Assembly (NCBI GenBank): GCA_031257655.1
Contig: JAIROF010000092.1
Coordinates: 1-5,203, forward strand
Length of the DNA: 5,203 bases
From: Prevotellaceae bacterium
GTDB taxonomy: Bacteria; Bacteroidota; Bacteroidia; Bacteroidales; UBA932
Direction of reading: 5' to 3'
Shown here: one piece after another, positions 1-5,119 of the stretch
Numbering within the stretch: the first letter of the stretch is position 1
Layout of the letters: the number at the start of each line of letters is the position of its first letter
Position numbers and translations under genes: made by a program
Notes under the pieces: generated by a model
Seen by the model: the letters and a program-made list of their open reading frames with translations, nothing else
The model's database searches: none
What the model was told of the DNA's origin: nothing

Positions 1-33
1 GCTTCCCGATGGTTGCGACATTTGGCTAAACTC

Positions 34-450
34 TTAGCGCTGCTTAAACGTTATAAACTTGTTCAAGAAAAATTGAATGACCGCCACCACAAATATCGCT
101 ACTAATTTGGCAAAAATAGCATTGCCATGGCACACCTCAACCAGCAGGAAAAGTATTGCGGAGCTCAAGGCCAAGCCTGTTAGCCCTATGGCGTAGAAAA
201 AAAAGAAGCGCACCACCGGCTTGTCGCTTACCCTAAAGTTGTAGCGCCGGTTGAGCACAAAGCTGCAGAAGATGCCGCAGTGGATGCCGATGGCATTGGC
301 GAGCAAGTAGCTTGTTCCCATAATACACAGCAGGGTGTAGATAGCAAAATCCAGGCCGGCACAGCAGCTTCCTATAATACCGTATAGCAAGAATTTACGG
401 TGCTTTCGGCAGCTGGCAACCAAAATGCGGATAGCGTTGTTCTTTTTCAC
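34..450 (-). CDS. GtrA-family small integral membrane protein
   Basis: A 138-residue protein with four predicted membrane segments at about residues 20-43, 46-66, 80-104 and 111-130. It has the two features I associate with the GtrA/DPMS family: an asparagine-basic-aromatic motif after segment 2 (FVLNRRYNF, 64-72) and a similar one at the C-terminus (FFLNKFITFK, 127-136). Family members are thought to help move or present polyprenyl-linked sugars across the inner membrane for polysaccharide or O-antigen modification; the substrate here cannot be told. Length is typical, so the gene is complete. The start codon is GTG (complement of 448-450): the next upstream in-frame stop is at 478-480 and no ATG lies between them. 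It follows tdh after 65 nt on the same strand with no clear terminator between, so readthrough from tdh is possible. No glycosyltransferase neighbour is visible inside the window. Confidence 0.85.
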   Translation of the reverse strand: MKKNNAIRILVASCRKHRKFLLYGIIGSCCAGLDFAIYTLLCIMGTSYLLANAIGIHCGIFCSFVLNRRYNFRVSDKPVVRFFFFYAIGLTGLALSSAILFLLVEVCHGNAIFAKLVAIFVVAVIQFFLNKFITFKQR

Positions 451-515
451 GGGAAAACACGTTACGTTATGAAACCTCTAACACGTTAAACATTAAGCGT
501 TGAGCTGCTGCGGCA

Positions 516-1466
516 TCAGCCCATTTTAGCCTTTAATTTTTCTATCATATCCTTCGTCATTCGCTCCAAATCGTACTGGGGCTTCCACCCCCACTCCTCG
601 CGGGCGCAGGAGTCGTCGAGGCGGTTGGGCCACGAGTCGGCAATGCTTTGCTTCAGCGGGTCAACTTCGTAGGTCATCCGAAAATCGGGGTAATGCTTTT
701 TTATGCTCTCGTAAAGCATTGCGGGGTCGAAGCTCATGGCCGTTACGTTGAACGAATTGCGGTGAATCAGCTTGTCGGGGTTGGCCTCCATAATGCTGAT
801 GGCGGCGTCCAGCGCGTCCGGCATGTACATCATGTCCATAAACGTGCCGGCCTTGAGCGGGCAAACGAACGGCTCGCCCTGCACGGCTTTGTAGTAAATC
901 TCAACGGCGTAGTCGGTGGTGCCGCCGCCGGGCATCGTTACGCTGGAGATGATGCCGGGAAAGCGAACGGAGCGGGTATCTACCTTCCAGCGGGTAAAGT
1001 AGTAGTCGCTCACCAGCTCGCCCAGCACCTTCGTAATCCCGTAAATCGTGTTGGGGTGCTGGATGGTATCCTGCGGCGTGCCGTCCTTTGGCGTGTCGGG
1101 GCCAAAGGCGCCGATGGAGCTGGGCGTAAAAACCGCGCAGCCGTACTCTCGGGCCACGTCGAGGCAGTTCATCAGGCTCCCGATGCCCACGTCCCACCCC
1201 AGCTTGGGGTGCTTCTCGGCGGTGGCGGACAGAATGGCCACCAAGTTGTAGATGGTATCTATCTTATACGTTTTGACGGCTGCCGCAATCTGCTCAATGT
1301 GCAGCGCGTTGATTTCAACAACCGGCCCTGCGTCGAAAAAGCCTTCGGGGTAGGGCGGGGTGTAGAACCCGCACACAACGCTATCCCTCCCGTACAGCGC
1401 GCGCAGGCGGACGCTCAGCTCCGACCCGATTTGCCCCGTACTGCCAACAATAAGTATTTTTTTCAT
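516..1466 (-). CDS. tdh: L-threonine 3-dehydrogenase, short-chain (extended SDR) type
   Basis: A 316-residue NAD-dependent epimerase-like enzyme predicted to oxidise L-threonine to 2-amino-3-ketobutyrate in the cytoplasm. The N-terminal Rossmann motif is GSTGQIG (residues 8-14). The catalytic Ser-Tyr-Lys set is visible as PSSIGAFGP (115-123) with YGITK (Y142, K146). The signatures LSATAEKHP (79-87), RFPGIIS (168-174), PGGGTTDYAVEIYYKA (179-194), MMYMPDA (212-218), ADSWP (276-280) and DDSCAREEWGW (284-294) are those I recall from Flavobacterium-type SDR threonine dehydrogenases. Its position 54 nt downstream of kbl, the next enzyme of the pathway, supports the call. I chose the ATG at 1464-1466, which puts the Rossmann strand directly at the N-terminus. 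A TTG eight codons upstream would add a non-conserved tail. No good promoter sits in the gap, so co-transcription with kbl is likely. The end of beta-strand 2 reads VVCGFY and lacks the usual acidic residue (see findings). A generic sugar epimerase is the less likely alternative. Confidence 0.93.
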   Translation of the reverse strand: MKKILIVGSTGQIGSELSVRLRALYGRDSVVCGFYTPPYPEGFFDAGPVVEINALHIEQIAAAVKTYKIDTIYNLVAILSATAEKHPKLGWDVGIGSLMNCLDVAREYGCAVFTPSSIGAFGPDTPKDGTPQDTIQHPNTIYGITKVLGELVSDYYFTRWKVDTRSVRFPGIISSVTMPGGGTTDYAVEIYYKAVQGEPFVCPLKAGTFMDMMYMPDALDAAISIMEANPDKLIHRNSFNVTAMSFDPAMLYESIKKHYPDFRMTYEVDPLKQSIADSWPNRLDDSCAREEWGWKPQYDLERMTKDMIEKLKAKMG

Positions 1467-1500
1467 AAATATGGCAAAATATAGCCGCAACTTTTATTCC

Positions 1501-1528
1501 TAATTCTCAATTCTCAATTCTCAATTCT
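1501..1528. repeat. Heptamer tandem repeat (T/C)AATTCT x4 at the kbl 3' end
   Basis: Four successive 7-nt units are present: TAATTCT (1501-1507) and then CAATTCT three times (1508-1528). Just before them is TATTCC (1495-1500). The repeat fills about half of the 54-nt kbl-tdh gap and includes the kbl stop codon (complement of 1521-1523) and the last two sense codons. The same TATTCCTAATT string and related TAATTCC units recur at 5120-5165, which suggests a dispersed heptamer family in this genome. Confidence 0.85.
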
Positions 1529-2720
1529 TCAGCACCCCCAGCTCTCCTCCTACCTTGACGAACGCCCGGATACACTTATCCAGCTGCTCCCGCTCGTGGG
1601 CGGCAGAAATTTGTATGCGTATGCGCGCCTGCCCCTTGGGAACGACCGGGTAGTAGAATCCCGTTACGTAAATACCCTCGTCCAGCAGCCTGCTCGCCAT
1701 GTCCTGCGAGAGCTTTGCGTCGTACAGCATCACCGCGCAGATGGCCGACTGGCTGGGCTTTACGTCAAACCCTGCCTGCTGCATTTGGCCAATGAAGTAG
1801 CGGGTATTTTCGTGCAGCTTGTCCTGCAAAACGTTGGAGGTAGAGAGGTAGCGGAAGGTGTAAATCCCAGCGCCCACAACGGCGGGCGGCAGGGAGTTGG
1901 AGAACAGGTAGGGGCGCGAGCGCTGGCGGAGCATGGCGATGATTTCCTTTTTGCCGGTGGTAAAGCCGCCTATGGCTCCTCCAAAGGCTTTGCCCAGCGT
2001 TCCGGTGAGGATTTCTATCTTTCCCCGCAGGTTGAACTCCTCCGTAGCGCCGCGTCCGGTTTTCCCTACAACGCCCGCCGAGTGCGATTCATCGACCATG
2101 ACCATAGCGCCGTACTTTTCCGCGAGGGCGTGGATTTTGTCCAGCGGGGCGAGGTTTCCGTCCATAGAGAAAACGCCGTCTGTCACCACCAAGCGGAATC
2201 GCTGCGCCTGCGCCGCCCGGAGCTGCGCCTCCAGGTCCTGCATGTCGGCGTTGGCGTAGCGGTAGCGAACGGCCTTGCAGAGGCGCACTCCGTCGATGAT
2301 GGAGGCGTGGTTGAGCGCGTCCGAAATGATGGCGTCCTGCTCGTCCAGCAGGGGCTCAAAAACGCCGCCGTTGGCGTCGAAGCAGGCGGCGTACAGGATG
2401 GCGTCTTCCGTCCCAAAAAACTGCGCAACGACAGCCTCCAGCTCCTTGTGCAAATCCTGCGTGCCGCAAATAAACCGCACCGACGACATGCCGTAGCCGC
2501 GGCTCTCCATCGCTTTACGGGCGGCTGCAATGAGCTCCCGGCTGTCGGACAGGCCAAGGTAGTTGTTGGCGCAAAAGTTGAGCACCTGCTGCCCCGATTG
2601 CAGCGCTATGGTAACCGCCTGCGGCGAGGTGATAATGCGTTCGCGCTTATACAGCCCCGCAGACTGTATGGAGGCTAACTCCCGGGTGAGGTGTTCCTGA
2701 AATTTTTTGTATGTTTGCAT
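1521..2720 (-). CDS. kbl: 2-amino-3-ketobutyrate CoA ligase (glycine C-acetyltransferase)
   Basis: A 399-residue PLP enzyme of the alpha-oxoamine synthase family, almost exactly the length I recall for E. coli Kbl. It cleaves 2-amino-3-ketobutyrate with CoA to glycine and acetyl-CoA in the cytoplasm. The Schiff-base lysine is K244 in TGTLGKAFGGAIGG (239-252). Other family landmarks are NFCANNYLGL (48-57), RFICGTQDLHKELE (82-95), NHASIIDG (137-144), VDESHSAG (209-216; D210 and H213 for PLP) and ARIRIQISAAH (365-375; R368 for the carboxylate). An aminolevulinate or KAPA synthase is less likely because of the adjacent tdh and the Kbl-like ARIR motif. The start is the ATG at 2718-2720. An upstream TTG would add 11 residues, but they would be encoded across the promoter at 2740-2770. 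The leader is A/T-rich without a clear Shine-Dalgarno. The stop codon lies inside a heptamer repeat. It is the first gene of the kbl-tdh unit. Confidence 0.96.
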   Translation of the reverse strand: MQTYKKFQEHLTRELASIQSAGLYKRERIITSPQAVTIALQSGQQVLNFCANNYLGLSDSRELIAAARKAMESRGYGMSSVRFICGTQDLHKELEAVVAQFFGTEDAILYAACFDANGGVFEPLLDEQDAIISDALNHASIIDGVRLCKAVRYRYANADMQDLEAQLRAAQAQRFRLVVTDGVFSMDGNLAPLDKIHALAEKYGAMVMVDESHSAGVVGKTGRGATEEFNLRGKIEILTGTLGKAFGGAIGGFTTGKKEIIAMLRQRSRPYLFSNSLPPAVVGAGIYTFRYLSTSNVLQDKLHENTRYFIGQMQQAGFDVKPSQSAICAVMLYDAKLSQDMASRLLDEGIYVTGFYYPVVPKGQARIRIQISAAHEREQLDKCIRAFVKVGGELGVLKN

Positions 2721-2739
2721 AATTTCTATTTTTTTGGCA

Positions 2740-2770
2740 CAAAGGTACGCCAAATATTAGCGTCGAGCAA
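2740..2770 (-). promoter_or_regulatory. Bacteroidota-type promoter for kbl-tdh
   Basis: On the minus strand a TTG (complement of 2768-2770) is followed by 20 nt and then TACCTTTG (complement of 2740-2747). This matches the known Bacteroidota consensus of TTG/TTTG near -33 and TAnnTTTG near -7. It lies about 20 nt upstream of the kbl ATG, so the leader would be only about 10-15 nt. It also lies downstream of the terminator at 2831-2878, which fits kbl starting a new transcription unit. Confidence 0.72.
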
Positions 2771-2830
2771 GGGGATTGTTTTTTTCTTACTAAAAAAATA
2801 CGGAAAGGGATGGAATGCGTGATTTCACGC

Positions 2831-2878
2831 AAAAAGAAAAAGCGGGAAAATTTTTCAAATTCTTTGAAATTTTCCCGC
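2831..2878 (-). terminator. Rho-independent terminator after the beta-barrel gene
   Basis: The arm GCGGGAAAATTTTTCAAA (2842-2859) pairs with TTTGAAATTTTCCCGC (2863-2878) around a 3-nt loop, with a 2-nt bulge. On the minus strand the hairpin is followed by a T-rich run (complement of AAAAAGAAAAA, 2831-2841). It lies 50 nt past the stop codon of the outer-membrane gene and upstream of the kbl promoter, so it separates the two transcription units. The plus-strand side has only a weak T/C-rich tail, so minus-strand action is preferred. Confidence 0.88.
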
Positions 2879-2927
2879 CTTTCCTCTTGGGCTGATTAAA
2901 ACATTGGATTGATATAAAACACGGTTT

Positions 2928-3551
2928 TTAGAATATATACCCCAGCGATAGGGTAAAGCTCCGCACCTTGTAATTTCCGGTTTTTACGAGGTCGCTAAGC
3001 CCCCAGCTGTAACGCCCCATGAGCTGGATTGTCGAAAACAAATCTATGCCTGCACCAGCCCCAATGCCGTAGTCAAAATGGTTTAGATCCTCCGGTTTCG
3101 GCTCGCTACCGCTTGCTATTGCGTCGCGCACCGCCTTGTCAACGTACGTTTCTACATTGCTAAAGGCGTAGCGCAGGTAAGGGGTAGCTGCTATAAAGGG
3201 GCGCACCACTTTCAGGTCAACTCCCCACGTAACGTTAATCGGGATGTCGAGATACGAAACCCTTTTGGTGGCATTTTTCCAACCCGTCGCGCTCGCACCT
3301 TTATCAAGGTATGCAACGGGCTGGTTGAGGTAAAGCAGCTCCGGCTGAATGCCCAAGCCTATAACGGGAATGTTGAGCTGCCCAAAGACGCCTGCGTGAA
3401 AGCCGAGGTCTGGCTTGTCAAGCTCCGCCAAATCGGTTTTAAATTCAATGCTCGGCATGTTGATGCCTCCCTTAACGCCAAAGGCAAGCGTTTTTGCCTG
3501 CGCGGTAATGCCCAATCCTACAAGGGCTGCAATGATAAGTAGCTTTTTCAT
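2928..3551 (-). CDS. Secreted outer-membrane beta-barrel protein, PorT-like
   Basis: A 207-residue protein with a classic signal peptide (MKKLLIIAALVGLGITAQA, predicted cleavage after A19). The mature part has alternating hydrophobic and polar strands: TLAFGVKGGINM (21-32), GFHAGVFGQLNI (50-61), GLGIQPELLYLNQ (65-77), VSYLDIPINVTWG (98-110), RPFIAATPYLRYAF (117-130), DYGIGAGAGIDL (150-161), IQLMGRYSWGLSDL (165-178) and a final strand ending in GYIF. The C-terminal aromatic residue and the GxxxG-like first strand are typical of small Bacteroidota beta-barrels of the OMP_b-brl_2/PorT-like group. The ligand or physiological role cannot be predicted; PorT itself functions in type IX secretion, but this gene is not shown to be PorT. 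It lies 59 nt downstream of the Skp-like gene with no convincing promoter in the gap, so the two are probably co-transcribed and end at the hairpin terminator 50 nt beyond this stop codon. Confidence 0.87.
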   Translation of the reverse strand: MKKLLIIAALVGLGITAQAKTLAFGVKGGINMPSIEFKTDLAELDKPDLGFHAGVFGQLNIPVIGLGIQPELLYLNQPVAYLDKGASATGWKNATKRVSYLDIPINVTWGVDLKVVRPFIAATPYLRYAFSNVETYVDKAVRDAIASGSEPKPEDLNHFDYGIGAGAGIDLFSTIQLMGRYSWGLSDLVKTGNYKVRSFTLSLGYIF

Positions 3552-3597
3552 TTTGCTGTTACTTTTTTTAGTGAAACAATTTAGCTGAAATTTTCCC

Positions 3598-3613
3598 TAA
3601 GCGCCAGCGCTTA
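3598..3613. other. Short palindrome overlapping the stop codon of the Skp-like gene
   Basis: TAAGCGC (3598-3604) and GCGCTTA (3607-3613) are perfect inverted copies separated by CA. In RNA this would form a six-pair stem with a four-base loop. It includes the TAA stop of the Skp-like gene. No T-run follows on the minus strand, so it is not a standard terminator; it might act as a partial attenuator or as an mRNA stabiliser between the two genes. It could also be chance. Confidence 0.3.
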
Positions 3614-4243
3614 CTTGCTTTTCCGCGCCTTCACGTACGTATCGTTCAAGCCGGCCAGCACTTCGGAGGTGATGTTGAGCTCGGGGTTGCCGTAAAGCAC
3701 AACGTTGCTGCCGCTGGTGCTCAGGATGAGGCTGTGCTTTTTGTCTTTGTTGTACTCGTTGATGTAGGTTTGGATGTTGTTTTGGATTTGGCGCAGCATT
3801 ACGGATTCCTCCTCCTGCAGCTCGCTTTGGAGCTGCTGGCGCAGCTGTAGCAGCTCCTGCTCGCGCTTTGCCAGGCCTTCCTGCAGCTGCTGGGCTTGCG
3901 AGCGCGTCACCAAGCCTTTCTCCACCTTCTCCTGAAAGTCGCGGGCGTCGCTTTCAAATTTTTTCATGCGCGCTGTGAAGTCGCCATCTTTCTTTTTTGC
4001 CTTTGCCTCGAACTCATTTTGCAGGTCGAAGTACATGTCGTAGCCGCGCACCAGCGAATCAATATTTACGTACACCACGCCCTCGCCGGCAATGGTGCTT
4101 TGCCCGTCTTCCGACAGGAGGTCATTGCCGGTAGCGGCAACCTTGCTGCCCAAACCGATGTACAGGAACAACGCCGCTACAGCGAACGATACTACAGCAG
4201 AAAACGCTATGCTGAGGAGAATAGCGGGTAAATTTTTTTTCAT
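3611..4243 (-). CDS. Skp/OmpH-family periplasmic chaperone-like protein
   Basis: A 210-residue protein with a basic start (MKKN) and a long hydrophobic segment (about 6-31) that is either a signal peptide or an uncleaved membrane anchor. A low-complexity linker follows (34-53), then the strand VVYVNIDSLV (56-65), which resembles the first strand of Skp/OmpH proteins. A long charged, Gln/Glu/Lys-rich helical region (about 72-165) should form the coiled-coil arms. A C-terminal beta part follows (SLILSTSGSNVVLYGNPELNITSEVLAGLN, split at about 171-185 and 186-200), completing the body domain typical of the family. Skp-like proteins hold unfolded outer-membrane proteins in the periplasm; client specificity here is inferred only from the downstream beta-barrel gene. 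The ATG at 4241-4243 lies between two long A-runs on the coding strand, and a consensus promoter lies about 70 nt upstream. It is the first gene of a two-gene unit. Confidence 0.87.
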   Translation of the reverse strand: MKKNLPAILLSIAFSAVVSFAVAALFLYIGLGSKVAATGNDLLSEDGQSTIAGEGVVYVNIDSLVRGYDMYFDLQNEFEAKAKKKDGDFTARMKKFESDARDFQEKVEKGLVTRSQAQQLQEGLAKREQELLQLRQQLQSELQEEESVMLRQIQNNIQTYINEYNKDKKHSLILSTSGSNVVLYGNPELNITSEVLAGLNDTYVKARKSK

Positions 4244-4268
4244 TTTTTTGTTATACTTTTAGTTTTTA

Positions 4269-4283
4269 CCACCAAACGGGTGG
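4269..4283 (-). other. Small hairpin in the 5' leader of the Skp-like gene
   Basis: CCACC (4269-4273) and GGTGG (4279-4283) are perfect inverted copies around a 5-nt loop. They fall between the predicted promoter at 4310-4340 and the ATG at 4243, so they would lie in the roughly 60-nt leader RNA. No T-run follows on the minus strand. It may be a leader structure affecting stability or translation, or chance. Confidence 0.3.
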
Positions 4284-4309
4284 CAACGTGGTTACTTTAT
4301 TTGACCGCA

Positions 4310-4340
4310 CAAAGATAGCAATTATTGTGATTACTGCAAA
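4310..4340 (-). promoter_or_regulatory. Bacteroidota-type promoter for the Skp-like/beta-barrel unit
   Basis: On the minus strand TTTG (complement of 4337-4340) is followed by exactly 19 nt and then TATCTTTG (complement of 4310-4317). This is a full match to the Bacteroidota -33 TTTG / -7 TAnnTTTG pattern. Transcription would start near 4300-4305, giving a leader of about 60 nt before the Skp-like ATG. Confidence 0.8.
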
Positions 4341-4432
4341 CGGCATACGCTATTGGCTAATTCTTTTTTTGAGGCGCTATGAAAAGTCCACGTGGGGTTT
4401 TATGCTGCGCTCGGCATAGCTTTGCGTAAAAA

Positions 4433-4528
4433 TAGCGCGGTAGATGGCGCAGATGTTTATGATTTACGCAGATGAAGAAAGGGCTAAAATCTGTGCAAAT
4501 CATAAACATCTGCGCCATCTGCGCGCTA
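4433..4528. repeat. Long near-perfect inverted repeat (hairpin element)
   Basis: The 32-nt arm at 4442-4473 (begins AGATGGCGCAGATG) pairs with 4489-4520 (ends CATCTGCGCCATCT) at 30 of 32 positions around a 15-nt loop (4474-4488). A further TAGCGCG (4433-4439) and CGCGCTA (4522-4528) extend the stem after a small bulge. The whole structure is about 96 nt. It lies between no two convergent genes and has no T-run typical of a terminator, so a REP-like or other dispersed palindromic element is the better reading. The units GCGCAGATG/CATCTGCGC also repeat within each arm in a degenerate form (GCGCAGAT, ACGCAGAT). Confidence 0.9.
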
Positions 4529-4636
4529 AAAAACAAAGCGCAGCTCTCGACCGAGGAGAGTATACCCCGCGCTGGGATGCCGGTCGCCCGTTACTCACCA
4601 TGTGTTTTTTTATAAAGGTGTTCGTGAGGTCGCTAC

Positions 4637-4682
4637 GCTCAGCTCAGCTCAGCTCAGCTCAGCTCAGCTCAGCTCAGCTCAG
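4637..4682. repeat. Pentanucleotide microsatellite GCTCA x9
   Basis: Nine perfect copies of GCTCA occupy 4637-4681, followed by one more G. There is no interruption. A perfect array of this length is prone to slipped-strand change in unit number, and each unit shifts a reading frame by two bases. In the plus strand it would encode a repeating AQLSS pattern in any frame open across it, but no convincing gene contains it, so its role is unknown. Confidence 0.95.
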
Positions 4683-4747
4683 GGCTTGGAAATGCCTTGC
4701 GCCGAACGTTACGCCGCTTTCATAGCATCTTAAAAAAAATTAGCATA

Positions 4748-4755
4748 AAAAAAAG
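4748..4755. repeat. Left target-site duplication candidate of the MITE-like element
   Basis: AAAAAAAG immediately precedes the left terminal repeat and is identical to the 8 nt immediately after the right terminal repeat (4939-4946). The sequence is low complexity, so part of the match could be chance, but both copies end in the same A-run plus G and sit exactly at the element borders. Confidence 0.6.
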
Positions 4756-4938
4756 GGTAGTGTCATAAATTGTAGGGAGCGAAAAACCTAATTTACACCT
4801 AATTTTAATAACAAAACAACCTCAGTAGCAGGGAGATAAAGTAGAAATAACAACCTCATTAACCTCATTAACCTCATTAATGCAAATGATTTATAATCAG
4901 CATAATGCTTACTGTATCGTACAATTTATGACATTACC
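4756..4938. mobile_element. MITE-like non-autonomous transposable element, 183 bp
   Basis: The left end GGTAGTGTCATAAATTGTA (4756-4774) is the inverted copy of the right end TACAATTTATGACATTACC (4920-4938), matching at 18 of 19 positions. The element is flanked by AAAAAAAG on both sides (4748-4755 and 4939-4946), which fits an 8-bp target duplication. The 183-bp interior is A/T-rich, has no transposase frame and carries a 9-bp tandem repeat. This is the structure of a MITE or a heavily deleted insertion sequence moved in trans. An 8-bp duplication would be compatible with families such as IS1595, ISL3 or IS256, but I cannot assign one from the ends alone. A simple long-range hairpin without transposition is the alternative. 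Confidence 0.72.
4852..4878. repeat. 9-bp tandem repeat AACCTCATT x3
   Basis: Three perfect consecutive copies of AACCTCATT occupy 4852-4860, 4861-4869 and 4870-4878, inside the MITE-like element. A diverged start of the same unit (AACCTCA) lies 34 nt earlier at 4818-4824, preceded like the array by CAAC-type sequence, so the array may have grown from an older duplication. Confidence 0.9.
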
Positions 4939-4946
4939 AAAAAAAG
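4939..4946. repeat. Right target-site duplication candidate of the MITE-like element
   Basis: AAAAAAAG directly follows the right terminal inverted repeat and matches the left flank at 4748-4755. Confidence 0.6.
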
Positions 4947-4960
4947 AAATAGCAAATAGT

Positions 4961-5053
4961 TCGCCGCCGTTTCGCCGTGGGGCGTATGCAATACGCCCCT
5001 ACATGGGTCGCCGCCGTTTCGCCGTGGGGCAAGCAGACCTTGCCCCTACACGG
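4961..5053. repeat. Two tandem 47-bp modules with palindromic variable cores
   Basis: A perfect 23-nt direct repeat starting TCGCCGCCGTTTCGCC occurs at 4961-4983 and 5008-5030. Each copy runs into a hairpin: GGGGCGTAT (4979-4987) with ATACGCCCC (4991-4999), and GGGGCAAG (5026-5033) with CTTGCCCC (5039-5046). Both hairpins are followed by TACA and then TGG or CGG. The two cores differ in sequence yet both remain palindromic. In the second module CCGTG/CACGG extends the stem with a bulge. This looks like a dispersed GC-rich palindromic repeat family (the GGGGCGTAT...ATACGCCCC type), present here twice in tandem. Confidence 0.88.
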
Positions 5054-5119
5054 TTGCCGCGATTTCGAGGTTTCTCCGAAAAGAACAGAGAAAAAATTAT
5101 GGCTAATGGCGCAAAGCGC

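Noticed and set aside
1475..1483. Possible -7 box in front of tdh (minus-strand TATATTTTG)
   Set aside because: It has one base too many compared with TAnnTTTG and no TTG at the right distance, and it is too close to the start codon. Co-transcription with kbl is simpler.
648..1484. Plus-strand open frame of 278 codons
   Set aside because: It is antisense to tdh, of low-complexity composition and without recognisable motifs.
1596..2678. Plus-strand open frame of 360 codons
   Set aside because: It lies wholly antisense to kbl, which has full family motifs. The translation is Val/Arg/Gly-rich without any domain, as expected for the complement of a GC-rich gene.
4417..4424. Plus-strand TAGCTTTG resembling a Bacteroidota -7 box
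   Set aside because: No TTG/TTTG lies 19-20 nt upstream and no gene follows, so a chance match is most likely.
4444..4725. Plus-strand open frame of 93 codons containing an AQLSS repeat
   Set aside because: It begins inside one arm of the long palindrome, runs through the GCTCA array and has no recognisable domain or consensus promoter pair. Its N-terminal half is a translation of the hairpin, a common source of false predictions.
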